Positions 7,715-15,523 of a DNA stretch of 43,216 bases are shown in pieces (position 1 is the stretch's first letter; every line of letters begins with the position of its first letter). The notes under the pieces are model-generated. The model saw only the letters and a list, made by a program, of their open reading frames with translations, did no database searches and was not told the origin of the DNA. The stretch covers positions 1 through 43,216 of IMG/VR virus record IMGVR_UViG_3300044960_000930; one strand, given 5' to 3'. This DNA comes from a virus. Both the position numbers and the translations under genes were made by a program.

Positions 7715-8170
7715 ATGGCACGACGCCGCTGGAGCCAGTCCCGGCCGCGGGCAGCGCCCGCCGCAGCGCCGGCGCCGCTGCCACGCTGCACGCCCGAGGA
7801 CCAGGTCCGGCGGCTGGTCTGCGGGCTGTGCGGCCGCGAGGCGAAGGGCTTCGGCTATGTGCACGGTCTGCGCTTTGGCGAGTTCCCGCACCACCGCTTC
7901 TGTAGCATGGCGTGCTGCGAGGCGGGCGGCGCGCTGGCGCGGAGGTCCAACGGCGTGATCGACAAGACGCCGATGGAGGCGTGCGCGATCAGGGACGCGC
8001 GCCGGCCCCTCGCCGAGGTGCTGCAGGAGCTCGGGCTGCTCGCACCCTTCCACGACCGCAGCGCGGCTGAGATCGACCGCATCATCGAGGCCTGCGTGGA
8101 CGGCTTCCAGGCCTCGATGCAGCGCCAGGCCGCCGAGCGCGATCCGCTCGACGATCCCATCCCCTTCTGA
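7715..8170 (+). CDS. Small zinc-finger-like protein (DUF6511-like)
   Basis: A 151-residue protein with a basic, Ala/Pro-rich N-terminus and then a putative treble-clef-like zinc site: CGLCGREAKGFGYVHG and, about 20 residues later, FCSMACCEAG. This CxxCGRxAxGFG...FCSxxC pattern is reminiscent of DUF6511, known from alphaproteobacterial phages and GTA relatives. The C-terminal half is helical and acidic (SAAEIDRIIEACVDGFQASM). It lies between the SSB-like and Cas4-like genes, so a DNA-processing partner role is possible. The ATG at 7715 starts 7 bp after the previous stop. Confidence 0.7.
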   Translation: MARRRWSQSRPRAAPAAAPAPLPRCTPEDQVRRLVCGLCGREAKGFGYVHGLRFGEFPHHRFCSMACCEAGGALARRSNGVIDKTPMEACAIRDARRPLAEVLQELGLLAPFHDRSAAEIDRIIEACVDGFQASMQRQAAERDPLDDPIPF

Positions 8171-8171
8171 G

Positions 8172-8954
8172 GTGACGGTGCTGCTCGACCTGAACCACGG
8201 CTCCGGCGCCGTCTACGGGCGCCCCGAGCATGACCGCGAAGGCGCCGTCGCCGTCACGGCGCGCGTGAATGCCGCGATCGACGCTGCCCTGCTCGTGCGG
8301 CATCGTCGGCAGGTGCCGCGTGACTATCTCGGCGGCAGCCGCGTCGGTGAACCCTGCGCCCGCAAGCTGGTCTACGAGATCACCCACGCGCCGAAGGACC
8401 GCGACTTCGACGCCGGCATCCTCCGGATCTTCGACGCCGGCCACCAGTTCGAGGCGCTGTCCATCCGGTGGCTCCGCCTTGCAGGCTTCGACCTGCGGGA
8501 CCGTGGTCCGGACGGCGGCCAGATTGGCTTCGTCGCGGCGGGCGGAAAGCTGCGCGGCCACGCCGACGGGGTCATCGCTGCTGGTCCCGACATCGGCATC
8601 GGCTGGCCCGCCCTGTGGGAGCACAAGGCGCTCGGTCAGAAGTCCTGGACCGACCTGGTGAAGCGCGGGCTGCGCCTCTCGAACCCGATCTACTTCGCGC
8701 AGGTGCAGCTCTACATGGCCTACCTCGATCTTGAGATAGCGCTGCTGACGGCGCTGAACCGCGACACGCTGGCGCTGCACCACGAGGCGGTGCCCTTCGA
8801 CGCGGCTGAGGCACAGCGGCTCTCCGACCATGCCGTCGACATTCTGCGTGCCGCTGAGGCGGGCGAGCTGCCGCCGCGCATCGCCCAGGCCGCGGACTTC
8901 TACCTCTGCCGCCTCTGTCCCTACGCCACCCGCTGCTGGGAGACCACGGTATGA
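8172..8954 (+). CDS. Cas4/RecB-like PD-(D/E)XK nuclease with Fe-S cysteines
   Basis: A 260-residue protein from a GTG start. It carries the RecB-family nuclease motifs GHADGVI (about residue 131, metal-binding Asp) and EHKAL (about residue 150, Glu-x-Lys), followed by a QVQLYMAYL helix of the RecB type. One cysteine in GEPCARKL (about residue 61) and three at the C-terminus (CRLCPYATRC) form the 1+3 arrangement of a Cas4/AddB 4Fe-4S cluster. In a phage this is best read as a recombination exonuclease making single strands for the Sak4-like protein. There are no cas1/cas2 genes or repeats nearby, so it is not a CRISPR component. Confidence 0.88.
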   Translation: MTVLLDLNHGSGAVYGRPEHDREGAVAVTARVNAAIDAALLVRHRRQVPRDYLGGSRVGEPCARKLVYEITHAPKDRDFDAGILRIFDAGHQFEALSIRWLRLAGFDLRDRGPDGGQIGFVAAGGKLRGHADGVIAAGPDIGIGWPALWEHKALGQKSWTDLVKRGLRLSNPIYFAQVQLYMAYLDLEIALLTALNRDTLALHHEAVPFDAAEAQRLSDHAVDILRAAEAGELPPRIAQAADFYLCRLCPYATRCWETTV

Positions 8955-9727
8955 CCGTTCAGAAGGGACGACGGGAGATCCCGCTCGCCTATGGCCTGAA
9001 GCAGCACATTGTGCGGCACGTGAGCCGCCTGTGGTGCGCGCCGACCCTCCCGCGAATGCTGGCTGCGCCCGTCTACCTCTTCCCCGACAGCGTGAGCTTC
9101 GACAGCGACGATCTCGGCCGTCTCTCCCAGGCGCTGCTGAGCAGCCGGTTCAGTCTTCCTCACACCGCTGTCTTCTTCGAGGTGGTGCAGAGCACCGCGC
9201 CGGGCGACCGAGTGGTCGCCTATGCTGAGGAGGACGACGGCCAGGTGGATGCGTGCCTTTTCCAATACCTGGCGGAGCGTGGCACCTGGACCGACGCCAT
9301 GGCGTTCGCACGTTTTCGCCATGGTGGCGAAGACGACTTCCTCGCCCATCCCGACCTGACAAGCGACTCCGAGGCAACCCTCTACGCCGAAGTCCTCGCT
9401 GGGGTTGTCGGGCGGGCGCTGGCCCTGCTCTCCATGCGCTGCGCCTTCCGGCCTTATGCGGTGCCATCGCTCCGCCGCCGAGGGTCCAGCAGGCATGTGG
9501 CGAGCGGATGGACCTATCGCATCGCTGAGATCGATCCATTCCAGATCAAGATGGCGGCAACCCGGCTCGGAGGCTCGCACGCCTCGCCGCGCTGGCACCT
9601 CCGCCGGGGTCACTGGCGCCAGCTCGCCGACGGCCGACGCGTGTTCGTCCGGGAATGCCAGGTCGGCGATCCGTCCCGCGGCGGCGTGATCAAGGACTAC
9701 CACGTGCACGTCGGAGAAGCGGCATGA
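8951..9727 (+). CDS. Hypothetical phage protein
   Basis: A 258-residue protein overlapping both neighbours by 4 bp. No known domain is recognised. The N-terminal part is mixed alpha/beta with YLFPDSVSFDS; the middle has a long helix (EATLYAEVLAGVVGRALALLSM). The C-terminus is conserved-looking and basic (PRWHLRRGHWRQLADGRRVFVRECQVG), a His/Arg/Cys-rich pattern that I recall in other phage hypothetical proteins. Codon use matches the surrounding operon. Function unknown. Confidence 0.75.
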   Translation: MTVQKGRREIPLAYGLKQHIVRHVSRLWCAPTLPRMLAAPVYLFPDSVSFDSDDLGRLSQALLSSRFSLPHTAVFFEVVQSTAPGDRVVAYAEEDDGQVDACLFQYLAERGTWTDAMAFARFRHGGEDDFLAHPDLTSDSEATLYAEVLAGVVGRALALLSMRCAFRPYAVPSLRRRGSSRHVASGWTYRIAEIDPFQIKMAATRLGGSHASPRWHLRRGHWRQLADGRRVFVRECQVGDPSRGGVIKDYHVHVGEAA

Positions 9728-11049
9728 GCGACATCACGCCCTCCGACACGCAACATCGGGCGATCGCCGCGATCAAGCACTGGTTCGAGAACGAGACTGT
9801 CCACAAGCAGGTCTTCCGCCTCTTCGGCTATGCCGGCACTGGCAAGTCCACCGTGCTGCGCTTCGCGCTGGAGGAGCTCGACCTCGAGCACCACCGCAGC
9901 GGCGGGGACGGTGAGCCCTGCGCGCCCGGCGTCGTCACCGCCACCTTCACCGGCAAGGCCGCGCTGGTACTGCGCCGCAAGGGCACGCCCGCGCGCACCA
10001 TCCACAGCCTCATCTACTCCGTCATCGAGGCGACGGAGGAGGAGGTCGAGGCTGCCGAGAAGAAAGTCGACGAGGCGGTGGCGCGGGCGCGGGGCCTGAC
10101 CGGCTTCGAGCGCACCACGGCCGAGGCGACGATCGAGGTGATGCGTCAGGGTGTCGCCGACATGAAGCGCCCTCGCTTCGCGCTGAACCCCAAGAGCGAC
10201 GCCGCGAACGCGAAGCTGATCGTGCTCGACGAGGTCTCCATGGTCGGCGAGGAGATGGCGCGCGATCTCCTGAGCTTCGGCAAGCCGATCCTGGTGCTCG
10301 GCGATCCCGGCCAGCTGCCGCCGATCCAGGGCGAAGGCGCGTTCACCAAGGACACGCCCGACATCATGCTGACGGAGATCCACCGCCAGGCGGCGGAGAG
10401 CGCCATCATCCGCCTCGCCACCAAGGCCCGGCAGGGCGAGCCGATCGGCTTCGGGCGCTACGACGATCACGTCTGGAAGATGCGGAAGCTCGACGTCACG
10501 CCGGAGCAGGCGCTGCGCGGCGGCCAGGTGATCTGTGGCATGAACGCGACCCGGCTGCAGCTGAACAACGCGATGCGGCGCGCCGCGGGCTTCGGTGCCG
10601 GCGGTTGGCTGCCCACCGGCCCAGGCGAGAAGATCATCTGCCTCAAGAACCAGAACGATCTTGGCCTCATCAACGGCATGTTCCTCACCCTCTCCGACAT
10701 CGTCGACGAGGGCAGCCACTACCTCTCGGCGGTGGTGACGGACGAGGACGGCAACCGCATCGGCGTTCCGCAGGCGGACGGCAGCCGCGGGCGGCTCCGC
10801 ATCTACAAGGGCCACTTCGAGGACCACGTTGCCTTCGACAAGCAGCGCCACGACCGTGACTGGAAGCTCAAGAAGGGGCTGACCGAGGCGACCTTCGGCT
10901 GGGCCATCACCGGGCACAAATCGCAGGGCTCGCAATGGGAGAACGTGGTCGTCTGGGATGACGGGCTCGGGCGGACCGAGCTCGACCGGCGCCGCTGGCT
11001 CTACACCGTGATCACGCGGGCCGAGCAGGGGCTGGTGATCCTGGGATGA
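9724..11049 (+). CDS. SF1B DNA helicase (Dda/RecD2-like)
   Basis: A 441-residue helicase; the ATG at 9724 overlaps the upstream stop by 4 bp. Motif I is FGYAGTGKST (residues about 34-43), motif Ia is TFTGKAA, motif II is LDEVSMVGEE, motif III is LGDPGQLPPI, and the C-terminal motifs include GWAITGHKSQGSQW and VITRAEQGLVI, all typical of Dda/RecD2-like superfamily 1B helicases of 5'-3' polarity. The insertion between motifs Ia and II (EEEVEAAEKKVDEAVARA) is a predicted coiled coil. It probably unwinds DNA during phage replication or recombination with the primase-helicase encoded next. Confidence 0.93.
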   Translation: MSDITPSDTQHRAIAAIKHWFENETVHKQVFRLFGYAGTGKSTVLRFALEELDLEHHRSGGDGEPCAPGVVTATFTGKAALVLRRKGTPARTIHSLIYSVIEATEEEVEAAEKKVDEAVARARGLTGFERTTAEATIEVMRQGVADMKRPRFALNPKSDAANAKLIVLDEVSMVGEEMARDLLSFGKPILVLGDPGQLPPIQGEGAFTKDTPDIMLTEIHRQAAESAIIRLATKARQGEPIGFGRYDDHVWKMRKLDVTPEQALRGGQVICGMNATRLQLNNAMRRAAGFGAGGWLPTGPGEKIICLKNQNDLGLINGMFLTLSDIVDEGSHYLSAVVTDEDGNRIGVPQADGSRGRLRIYKGHFEDHVAFDKQRHDRDWKLKKGLTEATFGWAITGHKSQGSQWENVVVWDDGLGRTELDRRRWLYTVITRAEQGLVILG

Positions 11050-13601
11050 CCGCGGCCCCGATCGACCTGAACGATGCCGGCCTGGCGCCGGTCCGGCACG
11101 ATCTGGCGGAGGTGCGGCGGCGGCTCGCGGACACCGCGAAGGAGTGGCTGCCGCCGCTGTTCCCGCAGGCGCGGCGCGCTGCTGACGGCCGGACGCTGCG
11201 CTGCGCGGATCTCTCGGGCCGCGCGCCCCGCGGCGAGGGCTCCTGCGTGATCCACCTGGAGGGGCGCTTCGCGGGGTGGGGATTCGACCATGCCACCGGC
11301 GAGAGCGCGGGACCGATCGATATGGTCTACCACGCGACCGGTGCGCCGGAGCCGCGGCTGTTCGACGAGGCGGCGAGGCTGGCGCGCATGGACAGCCCGG
11401 CGCCGCCCGCACGCGCTGCGGAGCCGCGGCCGGACCACAGCCACGAGGTCGCGCGCATCCTGGCCGGCTGCGTCCCGCTCGCGGGCTCGCCCGCCGAGGC
11501 CTACCTCCGCGGCCGCTGCCTCACGCCACCCGACAGCCCCGACCTCCTCTTCCACCCCGACCTCGCCAACTTCGAGAGCCGGCGCGGCTGGCCCGGGATG
11601 GTCGCCATCGTCCGCGACGGCTCGGGCGAGCCCACGGGCGGCATCCACCGGACTTATCTGCTGGATGACGGCTCGGGAAAGGCGCCGCCCGGGAAGAAGA
11701 TGCTCGGGCCTGTCGCCGGCGGCGCGGTGCGGCTAGCGCCCGCACGCGAGGACGGGCGGATCGGCGTGGCGGAGGGGATCGAGACCGCGCTCGCCGCCAT
11801 GGCCCTGTTCGACGTCCCCGCTATGGCGGCGCTCTCGGCCGACGGGCTGCGGCGCTGGCAGTGGCCGGATGGCACCACCCACGTCACCATTTTCGCCGAT
11901 GCCGGACACGCCGGCATGCAGGCCGCGGCGACGCTGGCGGACCGGCTGAACGTCGCGGACATCCCCTCGCGCATCGTCGCTCCGCTGCATGGCGACGACT
12001 TCAACGACGACCTGCGGCGCGGGGTAGCTGCCGCCGACTACGAGCAGGCGGCTGGCGCGGAGCCGAAAGCGCACGCCACCGCGGCAGCGCCCGCGACGGC
12101 GGAAGAGCTGCTCACCGCCGCCTCCGGTCTGACCCGGCCGCCTGACTCCGAGCCGCTCGCCGACCTGCTAGGCCGGCTGGCCCTGGCGCGGCTTGACCCG
12201 CTCCCGGAGCGGCAGGTCCTCGCCGCGGTGAAGACCGCCAGCGGCATCGCCGTCTCGATCCTGGAGAAGCAGCTGGTCGAGCTGCGCAGGCGGGTGAACG
12301 CCACCGGCGATGTCCGCCGCGCGCCTGCCCGGCCGCCCTGGGCCTCGCTGCTGCGGATCGACGCCGGCGGTGCGCCGGAGCGGAACGAGGCCAACGTCAT
12401 CACGGCGCTGTCGCTCGACGCCGCATTCACGGGCGCGCTCATGTTCGACGAATTCAGCCAGGAGATCATCGTCGCCCGGGCGCTGCCCTGGGATCCGGCA
12501 GGCACGGTGCACCCCCGGCCCTGGGGTGAGGCCGACGATGTGCGCTGCGCCGAGTGGCTGCAGCGGCACGAGATCAACATCCCGCCCGTGGTGGTCGGCC
12601 GCAGTGTCGTCGCCGTATCGCGCAACATCCGCGTTCACCCGGTGCGCGACTACCTAGAGGCGCTGGCCTGGGACGGCACGGCGCGCCTCGACACCTGGGC
12701 CGTCGCCTATCTCGGTGCCGAGGACACGCCGCTCCACCGGAGCATAGCCGCACTCTGGATGGTCTCCGCTGTCGCGCGGATCATGCAGCCCGGCTGCAAG
12801 GCCGACCACATGCTGATCCTGGAAGGGCCGCAGGGCATCCGGAAGTCGACCGCCCTGAAGGTACTGGCCTCCGAGCCCTGGTTCACCGACGAGCTCGCCG
12901 AGCTCGGCTCGAAGGACGCGGCGCAGCAGATGCGCGGCATCTGGATCATCGAGATGGCCGAGCTCGACGCCATCGGCCACGCTGACGTCTCGCGCATCAA
13001 GGCCTTCCTGAGCCGCACCACGGACCGCTACCGGCCGCCCTACGAGCGTTACGTCGTCACCGTCCCGCGGCAATGCGTCTTCGCCGGCACGGTAAACCCG
13101 GACACCTACCTGCGCGACGAGACCGGCAACCGGCGCTTCTGGCCGCTGCGCTGCGGCGACATCGACCTGGACGGGCTGCGGCGCGATCGTGACCAGCTCT
13201 GGGCCGAGGCCGTCACGCGCTATCGCGCCGGGGCGCCCTGGTGGATCGAGGACCGGGCGCTGGTGGCCGAGGCCAGCGCGGCGCAGGAGGCGCGCTACCA
13301 GGGCGATGCCTGGGACGCGCGGATCGAGCGCTGGCTCGTCTCCGAGCGCAGGCCGGTGAATGTCGGCGTCGGGCACTTCGAGGACTGGCAGGAGCGCTTT
13401 GTGCCACGGCCGAAGCCGCTGACCGACGTCTCCATCGGCGAGGTGCTGGAGCAGGCGCTCGGTATCGAGGCCGCGAAGTGGACGCGCGCCGACCAGATGC
13501 GCGTCGGCGCGTTCTTCCGCGCCAGGAAATGGGTGAAATACCGCGCGAAGAACCCGCCGCGGGAGTGGCGCCACGTCGCGCCGGGAACGCCGGTGCCATG
13601 A
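11046..13601 (+). CDS. Toprim/VirE-type primase-helicase
   Basis: An 851-residue replication protein. Residues 1-130 form a primase-like N-terminal region without an obvious Cys zinc site. A Toprim-like domain follows (VAEGIETALAAM near residue 240, then FADAGHAG near 283). From about residue 480 it is a virulence-associated E (VirE) P-loop domain: LEGPQGIRKST near 592 (Walker A), IWIIEMAELDAI (Walker B-like), FAGTVNPDTYLRDETGNRRFW (arginine-finger region). The usual Toprim DxD appears as D-A-G, so one acidic residue is missing. It overlaps the helicase stop by 4 bp and is followed directly by the iteron-like repeats, supporting a role as replication initiator/primase. Confidence 0.9.
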   Translation: MTAAPIDLNDAGLAPVRHDLAEVRRRLADTAKEWLPPLFPQARRAADGRTLRCADLSGRAPRGEGSCVIHLEGRFAGWGFDHATGESAGPIDMVYHATGAPEPRLFDEAARLARMDSPAPPARAAEPRPDHSHEVARILAGCVPLAGSPAEAYLRGRCLTPPDSPDLLFHPDLANFESRRGWPGMVAIVRDGSGEPTGGIHRTYLLDDGSGKAPPGKKMLGPVAGGAVRLAPAREDGRIGVAEGIETALAAMALFDVPAMAALSADGLRRWQWPDGTTHVTIFADAGHAGMQAAATLADRLNVADIPSRIVAPLHGDDFNDDLRRGVAAADYEQAAGAEPKAHATAAAPATAEELLTAASGLTRPPDSEPLADLLGRLALARLDPLPERQVLAAVKTASGIAVSILEKQLVELRRRVNATGDVRRAPARPPWASLLRIDAGGAPERNEANVITALSLDAAFTGALMFDEFSQEIIVARALPWDPAGTVHPRPWGEADDVRCAEWLQRHEINIPPVVVGRSVVAVSRNIRVHPVRDYLEALAWDGTARLDTWAVAYLGAEDTPLHRSIAALWMVSAVARIMQPGCKADHMLILEGPQGIRKSTALKVLASEPWFTDELAELGSKDAAQQMRGIWIIEMAELDAIGHADVSRIKAFLSRTTDRYRPPYERYVVTVPRQCVFAGTVNPDTYLRDETGNRRFWPLRCGDIDLDGLRRDRDQLWAEAVTRYRAGAPWWIEDRALVAEASAAQEARYQGDAWDARIERWLVSERRPVNVGVGHFEDWQERFVPRPKPLTDVSIGEVLEQALGIEAAKWTRADQMRVGAFFRARKWVKYRAKNPPREWRHVAPGTPVP

Positions 13602-13616
13602 TGCGGCGGCGCTCTT

Positions 13617-13902
13617 GTCCTACCTCGTCCTACCTTGTCCTACCTCGGCCATCGAGGTTGGACAGCCGGAGATCCAGCTTTTCCGCGGCTTTCCGCTCGA
13701 TCGTCCAGCCTTGTCCTACCTGTCCTACCTTTTCCCTTAGAGCCATACGCGAAGCATGTAGGTCGGTCAGACATACATTTTCCTATACGGGTTTAGGGAC
13801 GAGGTCGGCAGGTAGGACAGGTAGGACAGATCGGGACAAACTACTGATTCTGCTGCAAAATTCCTGTCCTACCTCTCCGCGCAAGGTCGGACGAGGTAGG
13901 AC
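13617..13902. repeat. GTCCTACCT iteron array, candidate replication origin
   Basis: Nine perfect copies of the 9-mer GTCCTACCT in a 448-bp gene-free stretch (13602-14049). Forward copies start at 13617, 13627, 13637, 13713, 13722 and 13866; reverse copies (AGGTAGGAC) at 13810, 13819 and 13894. The first three have an exact 10-bp period and the two close pairs a 9-bp period. Degenerate copies are at 13655 (AGGTTGGAC), 13703 (GTCCAGCCT), 13802 (AGGTCGGCA) and 13884 (AGGTCGGAC). Two AT-richer stretches (about 13730-13800 and 13830-13865) lie between the clusters. Iterons around an AT-rich unwinding region beside the primase-helicase gene suggest an origin. The rest of the gap, to 14049, shows only the RBS of the next gene. 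Confidence 0.8.
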
Positions 13903-14049
13903 CGCGCATCGTCCCGAGCACCGCAGCCCGATCGCCCGCGGGCCGCCCAGAGCGTCGATCAGCCCCTCGAAGCCGGGCAGCGACGGCGAGCTCCGCCAAG
14001 AACCGCGCCGTCGCCGCCCTCACCACAGCCATCCCCTGTCGGAGATCCC

Positions 14050-14598
14050 ATGGCTCCCGTGACTCTCCCCATGCCTGCCGCCGGCGCAAGCGGCCCGCCC
14101 ATCGCGGCTCCGCTGCCCGTGGCCCTCGGCCGCCCCGCCGTCCTCGCCCTCGACCTCGGCACCACGACTGGATGGGCGCTCCGCAGCCAAGACGGTGGCA
14201 TCACCTCCGGCACCGTCACCTTCCGCCCGAGCCGCTTCGAGGGTGGCGGCATGCGCTACCTGCGCTTCCGCAGCTGGCTCGGCGAGCTGGCAGCGCTTGC
14301 CGGCGGCCTCACGCGCATCGCCTTCGAGGAGGTGCGCTCCCACGCCGGCACCGATGCCGCGCATCTCTACGGCGGCTTCCTCGCCCACCTGTCCGCCTGG
14401 TGCGAGGAGCGGGGCATTGCCTACGAGGGCGCTCCGGTCGGCACCATCAAGCGCTTCGCAACCGGCCGCGGGAATGCCGACAAGGCGGCGATGATCGCGG
14501 CAGTGCGCGCCCGCGGCTTCGCGCCGGCGGACGACAACGAGGCGGACGCCATCGCCCTCCTCCTGTGGGCGACCGACCCGCACGGTGGTCGGGCATGA
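14050..14598 (+). CDS. RuvC-like Holliday junction resolvase
   Basis: A 182-residue protein with an RNase H-fold resolvase layout: VLALDLGTTTGWAL (first catalytic Asp, near residue 34), IAFEEVRSHAG (Glu near 92) and a C-terminal acidic motif, ADDNEADAIALLLWA (Asp pair near 161-167). The spacing matches phage RuvC-type nucleases. It is preceded by GGAG 6 nt before the ATG. The first 25 residues are Ala/Pro-rich. The likely job is to resolve branched replication and recombination intermediates before packaging. The C-terminus overlaps the next small gene by 4 bp. Confidence 0.88.
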   Translation: MAPVTLPMPAAGASGPPIAAPLPVALGRPAVLALDLGTTTGWALRSQDGGITSGTVTFRPSRFEGGGMRYLRFRSWLGELAALAGGLTRIAFEEVRSHAGTDAAHLYGGFLAHLSAWCEERGIAYEGAPVGTIKRFATGRGNADKAAMIAAVRARGFAPADDNEADAIALLLWATDPHGGRA

Positions 14599-14822
14599 GT
14601 CTGCCCGGTGCGCCGCAGCCGCCCCGGTCGTGTCTGGACCTGGCACGCAGCCCGTCAACCGCGATGGACCTCGACGCCATGCGCGCCGCTGCCTGGCACC
14701 GGCACGGCGTCGCCGCCCTGGCTGTGGAGGACATCGCCGATCCCTGGCTCCGCCAGGCCGTCATCAACGAAGCCAGCCGGCGCTGGGGGCGCCGTCATGG
14801 AGGGGACAAGCATGGCCGGTAA
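14595..14822 (+). CDS. Small hypothetical protein
   Basis: A 75-residue ORF starting at the ATG at 14595, overlapping the resolvase stop by 4 bp and the next start by 11 bp. The C-terminal two thirds (MDLDAMRAAAWHRHGVAALAVEDI, DPWLRQAVINEASRRWG) are helical and read as a small phage protein found near resolvases. No domain known. Coupling on both sides is the main support. Confidence 0.6.
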   Translation: MSLPGAPQPPRSCLDLARSPSTAMDLDAMRAAAWHRHGVAALAVEDIADPWLRQAVINEASRRWGRRHGGDKHGR

Positions 14823-15366
14823 GCGGAAGCAGAGGCGGAGCGCAACGGGGGCCGAGGATCTGTCGAAGCCCTCGAAATGGCGGCTGCAGCACGGCGCATT
14901 CTCCGAGCCGATCCGCGACACCGATCCGGAGACCGGCAGCCCAGTGCAGCACCGGCGGGCGGTTGACACGGTTGGCCTGATGCTGATCAACGGCACGATC
15001 ACAGCCGAGATGCATGACGCGGCCGTTGTGTTCCGGACGAAGTTCCGGGCCGCCGCCTTGGACGATCTGCAGGCCATGGCGTGGGACCGCTTGCCCGGCG
15101 GGGCGGGCGACAGCATGACGGAGCGGCAGGCCGCGGCACGCCGCCATGTCGCCGAGGCGATGGAGGCGCTTGGCGGCTTCGACAGCGCGGCTGGCTCGGC
15201 AGTGTGGCATGTAGTGGGCCTCGAATGCTCCGTCCGGGAATGGGCTCAGCGCCAAGGGTGGGGCGGCCGACGGGTCGGGGCTCCCCAGGCGCAGGGCATG
15301 CTGGTCGCGGCGCTGGGCGTACTCGCTGCTCACTATGGCCTGACGCCAGGCCGACGAGCGGCATGA
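14812..15366 (+). CDS. DUF6456-like protein
   Basis: A 184-residue protein with GGAGGGG upstream of the ATG at 14812. The N-terminus is basic (KRKQRRSATG). The central part (GLMLINGTITAEMHDAAVVF) and especially the C-terminus (VVGLECSVREWAQ, then MLVAALGVLAAHYGL) match the pattern of the DUF6456 domain, a helical domain shared with some alphaproteobacterial regulators. It is the last gene of the early operon, at the place where lambda-type phages carry late regulators (antiterminator Q), so a late-gene control role is possible but unproven. Confidence 0.65.
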   Translation: MAGKRKQRRSATGAEDLSKPSKWRLQHGAFSEPIRDTDPETGSPVQHRRAVDTVGLMLINGTITAEMHDAAVVFRTKFRAAALDDLQAMAWDRLPGGAGDSMTERQAAARRHVAEAMEALGGFDSAAGSAVWHVVGLECSVREWAQRQGWGGRRVGAPQAQGMLVAALGVLAAHYGLTPGRRAA

Positions 15367-15454
15367 ACGAGTTCAGGCGAAATCAGACCCCTCATGCAAT
15401 GAATACAGGCAGGGGTTGAATGCTGTAGAATTGCGATTAGCGAATCGGGCAGCC

Positions 15455-15490
15455 CGCCTCGCTCCGGAGGCGCTGCGAGAGCAGCGCCTC
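15455..15490 (+). promoter_or_regulatory. Two mutually exclusive hairpins before the BstA-like gene
   Basis: GAGGCGCTGC (15467-15476) and GCAGCGCCTC (15481-15490) form a perfect 10-bp inverted repeat with a GAGA loop. The left arm can also pair with CGCCTC at 15455-15460 through a 6-nt loop (GAGGCG at 15467-15472), so two structures compete. They lie 33 bp before the ATG at 15524. An upstream inverted repeat ACCCCT/AGGGGT (15387-15392, 15411-15416) and a possible -10 box TAGAAT (15426-15431) are also present. They may act as attenuator, operator or a BstA-type immunity element; none is shown. Confidence 0.5.
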
Positions 15491-15523
15491 AAGTGCTTGT
15501 CTGAAATGGGAAAGCTGACTGAC

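Noticed and set aside
6028-7791. Long reverse-strand open frames (here, 9697-11412, 34649-37006, 40280-41914)
   Set aside because: They are antisense to genes with clear domains and their translations are low-complexity Arg/Gly/Ala/Val sequence. Such shadows are usual in GC-rich DNA.
8172-8954. Cas4-like protein as part of a CRISPR-Cas locus
   Set aside because: No cas1, cas2 or effector gene and no repeat-spacer array is present. Its neighbours are phage recombination genes.
13617-13902. GTCCTACCT repeats as a CRISPR array
   Set aside because: The unit is 9 bp, occurs in both orientations and has no regular 30-40 bp spacers.
15416-15523. N-terminal extension of the BstA-like protein from the TTG at 15416
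   Set aside because: It starts with a rare codon, runs through strong hairpins, and the domain-like sequence starts after the ATG at 15524. It cannot be fully excluded.
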